In this document: one piece after another, positions 43,889 to 50,928 of the stretch
How the letters are laid out: every line of letters begins with the position of its first letter
How positions within the stretch are numbered: position 1 is the stretch's first letter
Notes under the pieces: generated by a model
The model's input: the letters and a program-made list of their open reading frames with translations, nothing else
Databases searched by the model: none
What the model was told of the DNA's origin: nothing
Position numbers and translations under genes: made by a program
NCBI GenBank assembly: GCA_016706565.1
Contig: JADJJI010000010.1
Coordinates: 1 to 50,928 of the forward strand
Length of the DNA stretch: 50,928 bases
Reading direction: 5' to 3'
From: Piscinibacter sp.
GTDB lineage: Bacteria; Pseudomonadota; Gammaproteobacteria; Burkholderiales; Burkholderiaceae_C

Positions 43889-44812
43889 TCAGGCCCGGTC
43901 CGCCACGCGCTCGCCGAGCAGGCCCGAGGGCCGCAGCGTGAGCACGAGGATGAGCACGATGAACGCGAAGATGTCCTGGTAGTGGCTGCCCAGGATGCCG
44001 CCGGTGAGCGCGCCGATGTAGCCCGCACCCAGCGCCTCGATGATGCCCAGCGCGATGCCGCCCACCATCGCGCCGGCGAGGTTGCCGATGCCGCCGAACA
44101 CCGCGGCGGTGAAGGCCTTCAGCCCGGGCAGGAAGCCCATGGTGTGCGAGGCCGAGCCGTAGTTGGCGGCCCACATCACGCCGGCGATCGCGGCCAGCGA
44201 GGCACCGATGATGAAGGTGGCCGAGATCACCATGTCGGGGCGCACGCCCATCAGGCCGGCGACGCGCGGGTTCTCGGCGGTGGCGCGCATCGCGCGCCCG
44301 AGCTTGGTGTAGTTGACCAGGTACATCAGGCCCGCCAGCGTCACCGCCGTGATGACCAGGATGAGGATCTGCACCGTGTTGATGACCGCGCCGAACACGT
44401 TGATCGGCTCGGTGGGCAGCAGGATCGGGTACGACTTGATGGTCGGCTTCCAGATGATCATCGCCAGCGTCTGCAGCAGCAGGCTCATGCCCATGGCGGT
44501 GATCAGCGGGGCCAGGCGCGGCGCGCTGCGCAGCGGCCGGTAGGCGACCTTCTCGATGGTGAAGTTCAGCGCCGAGCAGATGACGATGGCCGCCACCAGC
44601 GAGATCAGCAGGATCAGCCAGCCGGGCAGGCCCGAGCCGGCCAGCGCCGTCACGATCGTCCAGCTGACGAGCGCCCCGACCATCAGCACCTCGCCGTGCG
44701 CGAAGTTGATCAGGTTGATGATGCCGTAGACCATCGTGTAGCCCAGTGCCACCAGCGCGTACATGCTGCCGAGCACCAGACCATTGATGATCTGCTGGAT
44801 GAAGGTCTCCAT
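43889..44812 (-). CDS. livH: Branched-chain amino acid ABC transporter permease LivH
   Basis: 307 aa from ATG 44,812; METFIQQIINGLVLGSMYAL is the typical N-terminus. The EAA-like loop is GRAMRATAENPRVAGLMGV. First gene of livHMGF. A livJ/K-type binding-protein gene is not in this window, so it must lie elsewhere. Some related operons transport urea, amides or aromatic compounds, so the substrate is only presumed to be branched-chain amino acids. ~110 bases upstream lies a terminator closing the previous transcription unit. Confidence 0.93.
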   Translation of the reverse strand: METFIQQIINGLVLGSMYALVALGYTMVYGIINLINFAHGEVLMVGALVSWTIVTALAGSGLPGWLILLISLVAAIVICSALNFTIEKVAYRPLRSAPRLAPLITAMGMSLLLQTLAMIIWKPTIKSYPILLPTEPINVFGAVINTVQILILVITAVTLAGLMYLVNYTKLGRAMRATAENPRVAGLMGVRPDMVISATFIIGASLAAIAGVMWAANYGSASHTMGFLPGLKAFTAAVFGGIGNLAGAMVGGIALGIIEALGAGYIGALTGGILGSHYQDIFAFIVLILVLTLRPSGLLGERVADRA

Positions 44813-44922
44813 CGAGGAATCTCCTGCAGGACTCTGCTTTGTCGATCGGGCCACCTTGTTCGAGGCGGTGGCCTCGGCGGGCGGAAGCTTGCGCACCACC
44901 CGGGCGCTTTCACTCTAGTAGC

Positions 44923-44952
44923 AAAAAGCCCGCCGCACGGGGTGCGTCGGGC
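44923..44952 (-). terminator. Intrinsic terminator between rarA and livH (minus strand)
   Basis: On the minus strand GCCCGACGCAC, loop CCC, GTGCGGCGGGC, then TTTTTGC. The stem is 11 bp with one mismatch. It ends the rarA transcript before livH, so the liv operon must have its own promoter in 44,813-44,922. Confidence 0.85.
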
Positions 44953-45066
44953 CTGGCTTTCACCTAAGGGTTTGGCGTTGGGGGCGCATTCTAGGGCTGC
45001 CGCCCTAGGGAGATCCTACGGAGTTTCCGCAGGCATGCGCCCCAAACATAAGGTCATGCACGGTTG

Positions 45067-46389
45067 CTACCGACGATTCTTCGCCTCGGCGTTCAATCGA
45101 CGCAATTCGTCCAGTTTCTCCCCGATGCGGATCTCCAGACCTCGGGGCACCGGCTCGTAGAAGCCTGGTGGCTGCATGCCCTCGGGCCAGTAGTTCTCTC
45201 CGGCGGCGAAACCGCCCTCCTCGTCGTGGGCGTAGCGGTAGCCTTTGCCGTAGTCGAGGTTCTTCATCAGCTTGGTCGGTGCATTGCGCAGGTGCAGCGG
45301 CACCGGACGGGTGCCATCGGCCGCGATGAAGGCCCGCACCGACTTGTAGGCGCTGTAGACGGCGTTGCTCTTCGGTGCCACCGCGAGGTAGACCACCGCC
45401 TGCGCGAGCGTCAGCTCGCCTTCGGGTGAGCCCAGGCGCTCGTAGGTTTCGGCCGCGTCGAGCGCCATGCGCAGGGCGCGCGGGTCGGCCAGGCCGATGT
45501 CCTCGCTGGCCATGCGGATCAGGCGGCGCGCCGCGTAGCGCGGGTCGACACCGCCGTCGAGCATGCGCACGAACCAGTACAGCGCCGCATCCGGGTCGCT
45601 GCCGCGCACCGACTTGTGCAGTGCCGAGATGGTGTCGTAGAACTGCTCGCCGCCCTTGTCGTAGCGGCGCAGCTGCTCGCCGAGCGACTTCTCCAGCATG
45701 GTCTCGTCGATCTCGGCCACCGGGCCGAGCATGGCCACCAGGTTCTCGTAGGCGTTGAGCAGGCGGCGCGCGTCGCCGTCGGCGTAGCCGATCAGGCGCG
45801 TGGCTGCGGCTTCGCTCATCGGTGGCGCCTGCAGCAGGGCTCGCGCGCGTTCCAGCAACGCACGCATGTCGTCGTCGCTCAGGCTCTTGAGCACGTGCAC
45901 CGTGGCGCGCGAGAGCAGCGCCGAGTTGACCTCGAACGAGGGGTTCTCGGTGGTCGCGCCGATGAAGGTGAAAAGGCCCGACTCGACGTGCGGCAGGAAG
46001 GCGTCCTGCTGGCTCTTGTTGAAGCGGTGCACCTCGTCGACGAAGACCACCGTGCGCCGGCCCTGTGCCTGCACGGCCTGCGCGCGCTCGACCGCCTCGC
46101 GGATGTCCTTGACGCCACCGAGCACCGCCGAAATCGCGATGAACTGCGCGTCGAAGGCGGTGGCCACCAGCCGCGCCAGCGTGGTCTTGCCGACGCCGGG
46201 CGGGCCCCACAGGATCATCGAATGCAGCCGGCCCGACTCGAAGGCCGCGCGCAGCGGCTTGCCCGGGCCGAGCAGGTGCTGCTGGCCGATCACGTCGGCC
46301 AGCGTGGCCGGCCGCAGCCGTTCGGCGAGCGGCGCGCCGGCGGGCAACTCGGGGGCCGGAGGCTCCAGCGGAAGGTCGAACGTGGTCAT
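45067..46389 (-). CDS. rarA: Replication-associated recombination protein A (RarA/MgsA)
   Basis: 440 aa AAA+ ATPase from ATG 46,389. Starts PLAERLRPATLADVIGQQHLLGPG; Walker A GPPGVGKT (62-69), Walker B VVFVDEVHRFNKSQQD, sensor I GATTENPSFEVN, and the C-terminal tetramerisation part GSDPDAALYWFVRMLDGGVDPRYAARRL. It acts at stalled forks and interacts with SSB and DNA polymerase. In many betaproteobacteria it stands next to lolA-ftsK, as here, but with two genes inserted between. Confidence 0.94.
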   Translation of the reverse strand: MTTFDLPLEPPAPELPAGAPLAERLRPATLADVIGQQHLLGPGKPLRAAFESGRLHSMILWGPPGVGKTTLARLVATAFDAQFIAISAVLGGVKDIREAVERAQAVQAQGRRTVVFVDEVHRFNKSQQDAFLPHVESGLFTFIGATTENPSFEVNSALLSRATVHVLKSLSDDDMRALLERARALLQAPPMSEAAATRLIGYADGDARRLLNAYENLVAMLGPVAEIDETMLEKSLGEQLRRYDKGGEQFYDTISALHKSVRGSDPDAALYWFVRMLDGGVDPRYAARRLIRMASEDIGLADPRALRMALDAAETYERLGSPEGELTLAQAVVYLAVAPKSNAVYSAYKSVRAFIAADGTRPVPLHLRNAPTKLMKNLDYGKGYRYAHDEEGGFAAGENYWPEGMQPPGFYEPVPRGLEIRIGEKLDELRRLNAEAKNRR

Positions 46390-46484
46390 GGACGAATTGT
46401 CGCAGCCGGGCCGTACCCTCAAGTTTGGGCCGGCGCGGACGAAGACCCTGTCGTCACGCACGAACCCAGCCCTCCCCCAGCCCC

Positions 46485-46847
46485 ATGACGGCCCCCCTGA
46501 ACGGCATCGATGCTGCCGCGGCGCACGAACTCGAAGCGCGACGCGTCGCCGACGCACTCGATGCGCTGGCCCAGTCGATGGCCGCGCTGGAGCCCGGCAT
46601 CGAACGTCTGCTGGTCAACGCCTCGGCCGACCCGGCGCTGCTCGACCGTGCGCGCCGCTCGGCGCGCCGGCTGCGCCTGCATGTGGAACGCATCACGCTC
46701 GTCGTCGACGGGCAGGTGCCGGCGCCGTGGCACGGCCAGGAGCGCCGCGGCCCGCAGCGCGCGACCAACGTGGCGCGCCTGCCCGATCGGGCGGCCGCTC
46801 CTGCCAAACCCGTCACGCCTTCGCCCGACGACTGGGAGCCGTTCTGA
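46485..46847 (+). CDS. Small hypothetical protein
   Basis: 120 aa from ATG 46,485. Helical first two-thirds (Ala/Arg/Leu-rich: RRVADALDALAQSMAALE, ARRSARRLRLHVERI), then a basic, Pro/Ala-rich tail ending DDWEPF. No signal peptide, membrane helix or known domain. The codon pattern is consistent with its neighbours. It lies divergent from rarA and 38 bases before the next + strand gene. Function unknown. Confidence 0.55.
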   Translation: MTAPLNGIDAAAAHELEARRVADALDALAQSMAALEPGIERLLVNASADPALLDRARRSARRLRLHVERITLVVDGQVPAPWHGQERRGPQRATNVARLPDRAAAPAKPVTPSPDDWEPF

Positions 46848-46885
46848 GACAGACTTCGGTCGTCGATCAGACCCGGAATGAAACG

Positions 46886-47584
46886 ATGACCTTGCCCCGC
46901 ATCGCCCAGTGTCTCGCCACCCTCGCCTCGTTCGCGCTGTGCGGCGCCGCGCAGGCGGCCCGCCCGCTGGCCACCGAAGATGCCGACGTGCTCGATCGCG
47001 ACCAGTGCGAAGCCGAAGGCGTGATCGCGCAGTCCAAGCCTTCGGGCCAACCCTCCACCCGCGGCTGGACGGCACTGGGCACCTGCGGTGTCGGTGCCAA
47101 CACCCAGTTGATCCTGGCCTACAACCGCAGCCGCACCGACGACGCCAGCGTCTCGGGCCTGCTGTTCGGCGGCAAGACTGCGCTGATGCGGCGCGAAGGC
47201 GACGGCCTCGGCGTCACGCTCGCCTGGGGCCTGGTGTCGGCGAAGGCCGAGACCGGCTCGATGGAACACGAGCTCACCTACCTCAACGCCGTGGCGTCGC
47301 GCGACCTTGCGCCCGGCTGGACGGGCCATGCCAACCTGGGCTGGGTGCGCAGCGAGAGCGCCAGCTCGAGCAGCACCACCTGGAACGTGGCGATCGAACA
47401 TGCGCTGGGCAATGGCGTCGATCTGACGGGCGAGCTCTACGGCGACGACCGCGCCAAGCCCTGGATCGGCGTCGGCGCACGCTGGGCCGTCTCCGACAAG
47501 CTCAGCCTGAACGCCGGCTTCGCCACGCAGCGCGAGACGCCGCGCGTGAACGCCTGGTCGATCGGATTCAAGCTGGCGTTCTGA
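46886..47584 (+). CDS. Probable outer-membrane beta-barrel protein
   Basis: 232 aa from ATG 46,886 with a signal peptide (MTLPRIAQCLATLASFALCGAAQA). The mature part alternates polar and hydrophobic residues in strand-sized blocks (TQLILAYNRSR, LGVTLAWGLVSA, WTGHANLGWVRSES, WNVAIEHALG, PWIGVGARWAV) and ends in Phe (SIGFKLAF), the BAM-recognition signal of barrels. It resembles the small transporter/porin-like proteins annotated as 'MetA-pathway of phenol degradation' type, but the cargo is unknown. Its stop lies 9 bases from the lolA stop. Confidence 0.75.
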   Translation: MTLPRIAQCLATLASFALCGAAQAARPLATEDADVLDRDQCEAEGVIAQSKPSGQPSTRGWTALGTCGVGANTQLILAYNRSRTDDASVSGLLFGGKTALMRREGDGLGVTLAWGLVSAKAETGSMEHELTYLNAVASRDLAPGWTGHANLGWVRSESASSSSTTWNVAIEHALGNGVDLTGELYGDDRAKPWIGVGARWAVSDKLSLNAGFATQRETPRVNAWSIGFKLAF

Positions 47585-47593
47585 ACGCCGGCT

Positions 47594-48205
47594 TCACTGC
47601 TCGATCACGTCGGCGCCCTTGGGCGCGACGAACTTGAAGGCATCGGCCGCCATGGCCGAGTTCGGCCTGAACTGGCTGAACTGCAGAGAGGAGCGCTGGC
47701 CGAAGCTGTCGACGATCTCCACCGCGGCGAGCTCCTTGCCGCGAAAGCCGACCTTCAGCGTGTCGAAGGCACTCTCCTTGGCCCTGGGCTTGGCAGCGAC
47801 CCATTCCAGCCCGTCCTGCGCCGGCAGCGCGGAGAGCGTGAAGTCCTTCTCCAGGTTGCCCCCGGCCAGCAAGGCCGCCGGCGTGGCGCCGATGGCGGCC
47901 GACAGCTTGCGCGAGCTGACCTGGTTCAGGTCGGCGTCGTAGATCCAGACCTTCTGGCCATCGGCCACGATGACCTGCTCGAAGGGCTTGGTGTAGGTGA
48001 AGCGGAAGCGGTTCGGCCGCGCGAACTCGAAGTTGCCGCTGCTCGTCTTCTTCTTCGCGCCGTCGGGCGAGGTGACGGTCTGGGTGAACTGCGCCTTGCC
48101 CGTCTTCACCTCGCGCACGAAGTCGCGCAAGGTGTCGACGGCATCGGCGCGGGCGGAAACAGCGGCAGTGCAAAGTGCAAGCAACAGCGGGAAACGAAAG
48201 TTCAT
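47594..48205 (-). CDS. lolA: Outer-membrane lipoprotein chaperone LolA
   Basis: 203 aa with a signal peptide ([16 protein letters not shown]). LolA fold features include [50 protein letters not shown], and a C-terminal [12 protein letters not shown]. It carries lipoproteins through the periplasm from LolCDE to LolB. Its ATG overlaps the ftsK stop by 4 bases, so translation is coupled. Confidence 0.93.
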   Translation of the reverse strand: MNFRFPLLLALCTAAVSARADAVDTLRDFVREVKTGKAQFTQTVTSPDGAKKKTSSGNFEFARPNRFRFTYTKPFEQVIVADGQKVWIYDADLNQVSSRKLSAAIGATPAALLAGGNLEKDFTLSALPAQDGLEWVAAKPRAKESAFDTLKVGFRGKELAAVEIVDSFGQRSSLQFSQFRPNSAMAADAFKFVAPKGADVIEQ

Positions 48206-50592
48206 GCGTCGCGGTTCGGGACGATGATGTCGCGATTGCCGTTGGTGGACATGGCACTTACGAGCCCGGATTTCTCCATTTGTTCCAGCAATCGCGCCGC
48301 GCGGTTGTAGCCGATGCGCAGATGGCGCTGCACCAGCGAGATCGAGGCGCGCTTGTGCTGCAGCACGATGGCCACCGCCTGGTCGTACATCGGATCGCTC
48401 TCGCCACCGCCCGCGCCGGCTTCGCCGGCCAGCACGTCGCCGCCCTCGCCGTCGAGCACGCCGCCCTCGAGGATGCCCTCGATGTAGTTGGGCTCGCCCT
48501 GGCTCTTCAGGTACTCGACGACGCGGTGCACTTCTTCATCCGAGACGAAGGCGCCGTGCACACGCACCGGCAGCCCGCCGCCTGGGGTGAGGTAGAGCAT
48601 GTCGCCCTGGCCGAGCAAGGCTTCGGCGCCCATCTGGTCGAGGATGGTGCGGCTGTCGATCTTGCTCGACACCTGGAAGGACAGCCGCGTCGGGATGTTC
48701 GCCTTGATCAGGCCGGTGATCACGTCGACGCTGGGCCGCTGCGTGGCCAGGATCAGGTGGATGCCCGAAGCGCGCGCCTTCTGCGCCAGGCGCGCGATCA
48801 GTTCCTCGATCTTCTTGCCCACCACCATCATCAGGTCGGCGAGTTCATCGATCACTACGACGATGTAGGGCAGGCGGTCCAGCGGCTCCGGCGCTTCGGG
48901 CGTCAGGCTGAACGGGTTGGGGATCAGCTCGCCACGTTCGGTGGCATCGGCGATCTTCTTGTTGTAGCCCGACAGGTTGCGCACGCCCATCTTGCTCATC
49001 AGCTTGTAGCGGCGCTCCATCTCGCCGACACACCAGTTCAGCGCGTTGGCCGCCTGCTTCATGTCGGTGACGACCGGCGCGAGCAGGTGCGGGATGCCTT
49101 CGTACATGCTCATCTCGAGCATCTTCGGGTCGATCAGGATCAGGCGGACGTCGCGTGCCTCGGCCTTGTAGAGCAGCGACAGGATCATCGCGTTGATGCC
49201 CACCGACTTGCCCGAGCCGGTGGTGCCGGCCACCAGGCAGTGCGGCATCTTGGCGAGGTCGGCCACCATCGCGTTGCCGACGATGTCCTTGCCCAGGCCC
49301 ATGGTCAGCTGCGAGGCCGCGTCGTTGTAGACCTGCGAGCCGAGGATCTCGGACAGGCGGATCATCTGCCGCTTCGCGTTGGGCAGTTCGAGGGCCATCG
49401 TCGTCTTGCCGGGAATCGTCTCGACGACGCGGATGCTCACCAGGCTCAGGCTGCGCGCCAGGTCCTTGGCGAGGTTGACCACCTGCGCGCCCTTCACACC
49501 GGTGGCCGGCTCGACCTCGTAGCGCGTGATCACCGGGCCGGGCGAGGCCGCGACCACGCGCACCTCGACGCCGAAGTCCTTGAGCTTCTTCTCGATCAGC
49601 CGCGACGTCATCTCCAGCGTTTCGGGCGTCACCGATTCCTGCCGGCTGCCAGGCGCGGCATCGAGCAGGTCAACCTGCGGCAGCTTGGTGTCGGCGAGTT
49701 CGACGAACAGCGGCTTCTGCCGCTCCTTGGCCACGCGCGCCGACTTCGGCAGCTCGGCCACCGGCTCGTCGATGACGATCGGGATGTGCTCCTCGTGCAG
49801 CTGGTGCTCGACCTCGACCACCTCCTCGCGCTCGCGCAGCGCGCGTTCGCCCAGGCGGATGTCTTCGGCGCGCTCGATGCGCTCGGCCCGCTTCTCGCGG
49901 AATGACTCGAGCCAGGTGCCGATGGACTCGGCCACGCGCAGCCACGAGAACTGCAGCGACATCGCGATGCCCGCCACCAGCGCGGCGATCCACAGCACGC
50001 CGGAGCCGGCGAAGCCGAGCAGCTTCTGGCTCGCCGGGCCGAGCAGGTAGCCGAGCACGCCGCCGGCGTGGCCGCCGGCCACGCGCGCCTCGAACTGGTA
50101 CAGGCGCGTCGACTCGAGCGCGCAGCTGGCCGCCATCAGCACCACGATGCCGACCCAGAACAGCCAGGCGGGCGGCTCGTGCGGATCGACCGGCGCCGCC
50201 GGCGGCTGCTCGCTGCGCAGCACGCGGGCGAGCGCGCCGAGCCAGCCGCGCAGCCCGATCAGCAGCAGCCACCAGGCCGAGAAGCCGAACACGAAGTAGG
50301 CACCGTCGGCGAACCAGGCACCCAGCGTGCCAGCCTTGTTGGTGGCCTGCGCCACGGCGCCCGAGGTGGTGAATGCCGGGTCGGCCGGGCTGTGCGTGGC
50401 CAGCGCGAGCAGCGCCAGCAACCACAGCACCGCGCCGAAGCCCAGCGCGAGGCGCGCGCGCCAGCGCGGCGTGACCGAAGCCGTGCCTGCGGGTGCGGCG
50501 GCGCTCTCGCGCCCCTTGCGGCCCGAGGTGCCGGGAGAAGCTGTCTGCCCCGCGCCCCCGTCGGCGCGCAGCGATCCGAGTGGAAACGTCAT
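48202..50592 (-). CDS. ftsK: DNA translocase FtsK
   Basis: 796 aa from ATG 50,592. N-terminal membrane domain with helices around [48 protein letters not shown] and the segment [17 protein letters not shown] linker with charged repeats is followed by the motor: Walker A GTTGSGKS (~454-461), Walker [15 protein letters not shown], and [17 protein letters not shown]. The C-terminal gamma winged helix ([22 protein letters not shown]) reads KOPS. It pumps DNA at the septum and activates XerCD. It lacks the long linker of E. coli FtsK (1,329 aa), as in most relatives. Confidence 0.96.
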   Translation of the reverse strand: MTFPLGSLRADGGAGQTASPGTSGRKGRESAAAPAGTASVTPRWRARLALGFGAVLWLLALLALATHSPADPAFTTSGAVAQATNKAGTLGAWFADGAYFVFGFSAWWLLLIGLRGWLGALARVLRSEQPPAAPVDPHEPPAWLFWVGIVVLMAASCALESTRLYQFEARVAGGHAGGVLGYLLGPASQKLLGFAGSGVLWIAALVAGIAMSLQFSWLRVAESIGTWLESFREKRAERIERAEDIRLGERALREREEVVEVEHQLHEEHIPIVIDEPVAELPKSARVAKERQKPLFVELADTKLPQVDLLDAAPGSRQESVTPETLEMTSRLIEKKLKDFGVEVRVVAASPGPVITRYEVEPATGVKGAQVVNLAKDLARSLSLVSIRVVETIPGKTTMALELPNAKRQMIRLSEILGSQVYNDAASQLTMGLGKDIVGNAMVADLAKMPHCLVAGTTGSGKSVGINAMILSLLYKAEARDVRLILIDPKMLEMSMYEGIPHLLAPVVTDMKQAANALNWCVGEMERRYKLMSKMGVRNLSGYNKKIADATERGELIPNPFSLTPEAPEPLDRLPYIVVVIDELADLMMVVGKKIEELIARLAQKARASGIHLILATQRPSVDVITGLIKANIPTRLSFQVSSKIDSRTILDQMGAEALLGQGDMLYLTPGGGLPVRVHGAFVSDEEVHRVVEYLKSQGEPNYIEGILEGGVLDGEGGDVLAGEAGAGGGESDPMYDQAVAIVLQHKRASISLVQRHLRIGYNRAARLLEQMEKSGLVSAMSTNGNRDIIVPNRDA

Positions 50593-50664
50593 GGCGCGAT
50601 TGTGGCCGATCGCCCCGCAGGGCTTGTATCCGCTCGCAGCCGCGCCGCCGCACAATGCCCGACC

Positions 50665-50928
50665 ATGAAACGCCTGATGATCCTGATGCTGGCCCTGCCC
50701 CTGGCCAGCCACGCCGTGCAGGTCTGCGACCTCGCCGGCGAACACGTCAACCCGGCCAACGGCCACACCACCGCCGGCAAGACCGGGCTGATGCGCTGCC
50801 GCGAGGGCGAAGGCGGGCCGTTGCAGCGCGAGCAGGAGCTGAAGGACGGCAAGTTCGTCGGCGTCGTGCGCTTCTACAAGAACGGCGTGCTCGAGCGCGA
50901 CTACAGCGTCAACGAACGCGGCAACCGC
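50665..50928 (+). CDS. Small exported protein, 5' part (runs off the right edge)
   Basis: 88 codons from ATG 50,665 to the window end, without a stop. Signal peptide [17 protein letters not shown]; mature start [21 protein letters not shown]. The part [27 protein letters not shown] resembles MORN/toxin-antitoxin YwqK-like repeats (G-x(4)-FY-x-NG-x-L). Divergent from ftsK by 72 bases. Function unknown. Confidence 0.65.
   Translation, partial: MKRLMILMLALPLASHAVQVCDLAGEHVNPANGHTTAGKTGLMRCREGEGGPLQREQELKDGKFVGVVRFYKNGVLERDYSVNERGNR

Overview
The window reads as a chromosomal segment of a high-GC betaproteobacterium, most likely order Burkholderiales (Rubrivivax/Leptothrix/Piscinibacter-like). 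This is inferred from gene content (ftsK-lolA-rarA neighbourhood, a CDP-glucoseen-reductase-like flavoprotein, a Bug-type binding protein, livHMGF) and codon use. No rRNA is present to fix the genus.

Bases 1-18,854 are the right-hand part of an integrated genomic island whose left end lies outside the window. It ends in a 45-base copy of the 3' half of a tRNA-Asn gene (18,810-18,854), followed by that tRNA's original terminator, which is the footprint of integration into tRNA-Asn. The island is a defence-type region. It holds a two-gene McrB-like ATPase plus DUF2357/PD-(D/E)XK nuclease system (1,601-5,431), a convergent PD-(D/E)XK gene (5,530-6,438), a 680-aa tyrosine recombinase (6,788-8,830) and a HipB/HipA pair with its own operators (8,996-10,700). 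Next come two tandem paralogous genes of unknown function, each behind a near-identical ~60-nt leader (10,755-12,277). A nuclease-STAND ATPase follows, broken by a decayed IS3-family element (12,584-17,373), and then a DUF3883 protein (17,502-18,593). Fragments of a DUF3800 gene and perhaps a transposase lie at 806-1,263. A striking 10-bp-phased GTCGG array sits just inside the attachment site.

Bases 18,855-50,928 are core chromosome. In order: a DnaA-box-like pair, a lipoprotein with a 24-unit Ala-Pro repeat, a secreted duplicated-domain protein, a TlpA-like thioredoxin, uvrD, a patatin-like lipase, guaC, a DUF4397 lipoprotein, an orphan OmpR-type regulator and an S41 protease lipoprotein. 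Then valS, a degenerate 2-hydroxyacid dehydrogenase, galU, a TusA-like protein, a Nudix hydrolase, cysM, tRNA-Leu(CAA), a rhomboid protease and an HtrA-like protein lacking its catalytic His and Asp. A frameshifted epimerase, an iron-sulfur flavoprotein reductase, a Bug-type binding protein, livHMGF (read leftward), rarA, a small unknown gene, an outer-membrane barrel-like protein, lolA-ftsK and the start of a small exported protein complete the window.

Functionally, the island genes look like a stack of anti-phage and stability modules around a recombinase. The right-hand 32 kb is housekeeping (translation, DNA repair, chromosome segregation, nucleotide, sugar and cysteine metabolism, amino-acid uptake) with several envelope proteins. 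The most interesting unexplained items are the paralogous pair with shared leaders, the phased repeat array at the attachment site, and two conserved-looking proteins whose catalytic residues are replaced.
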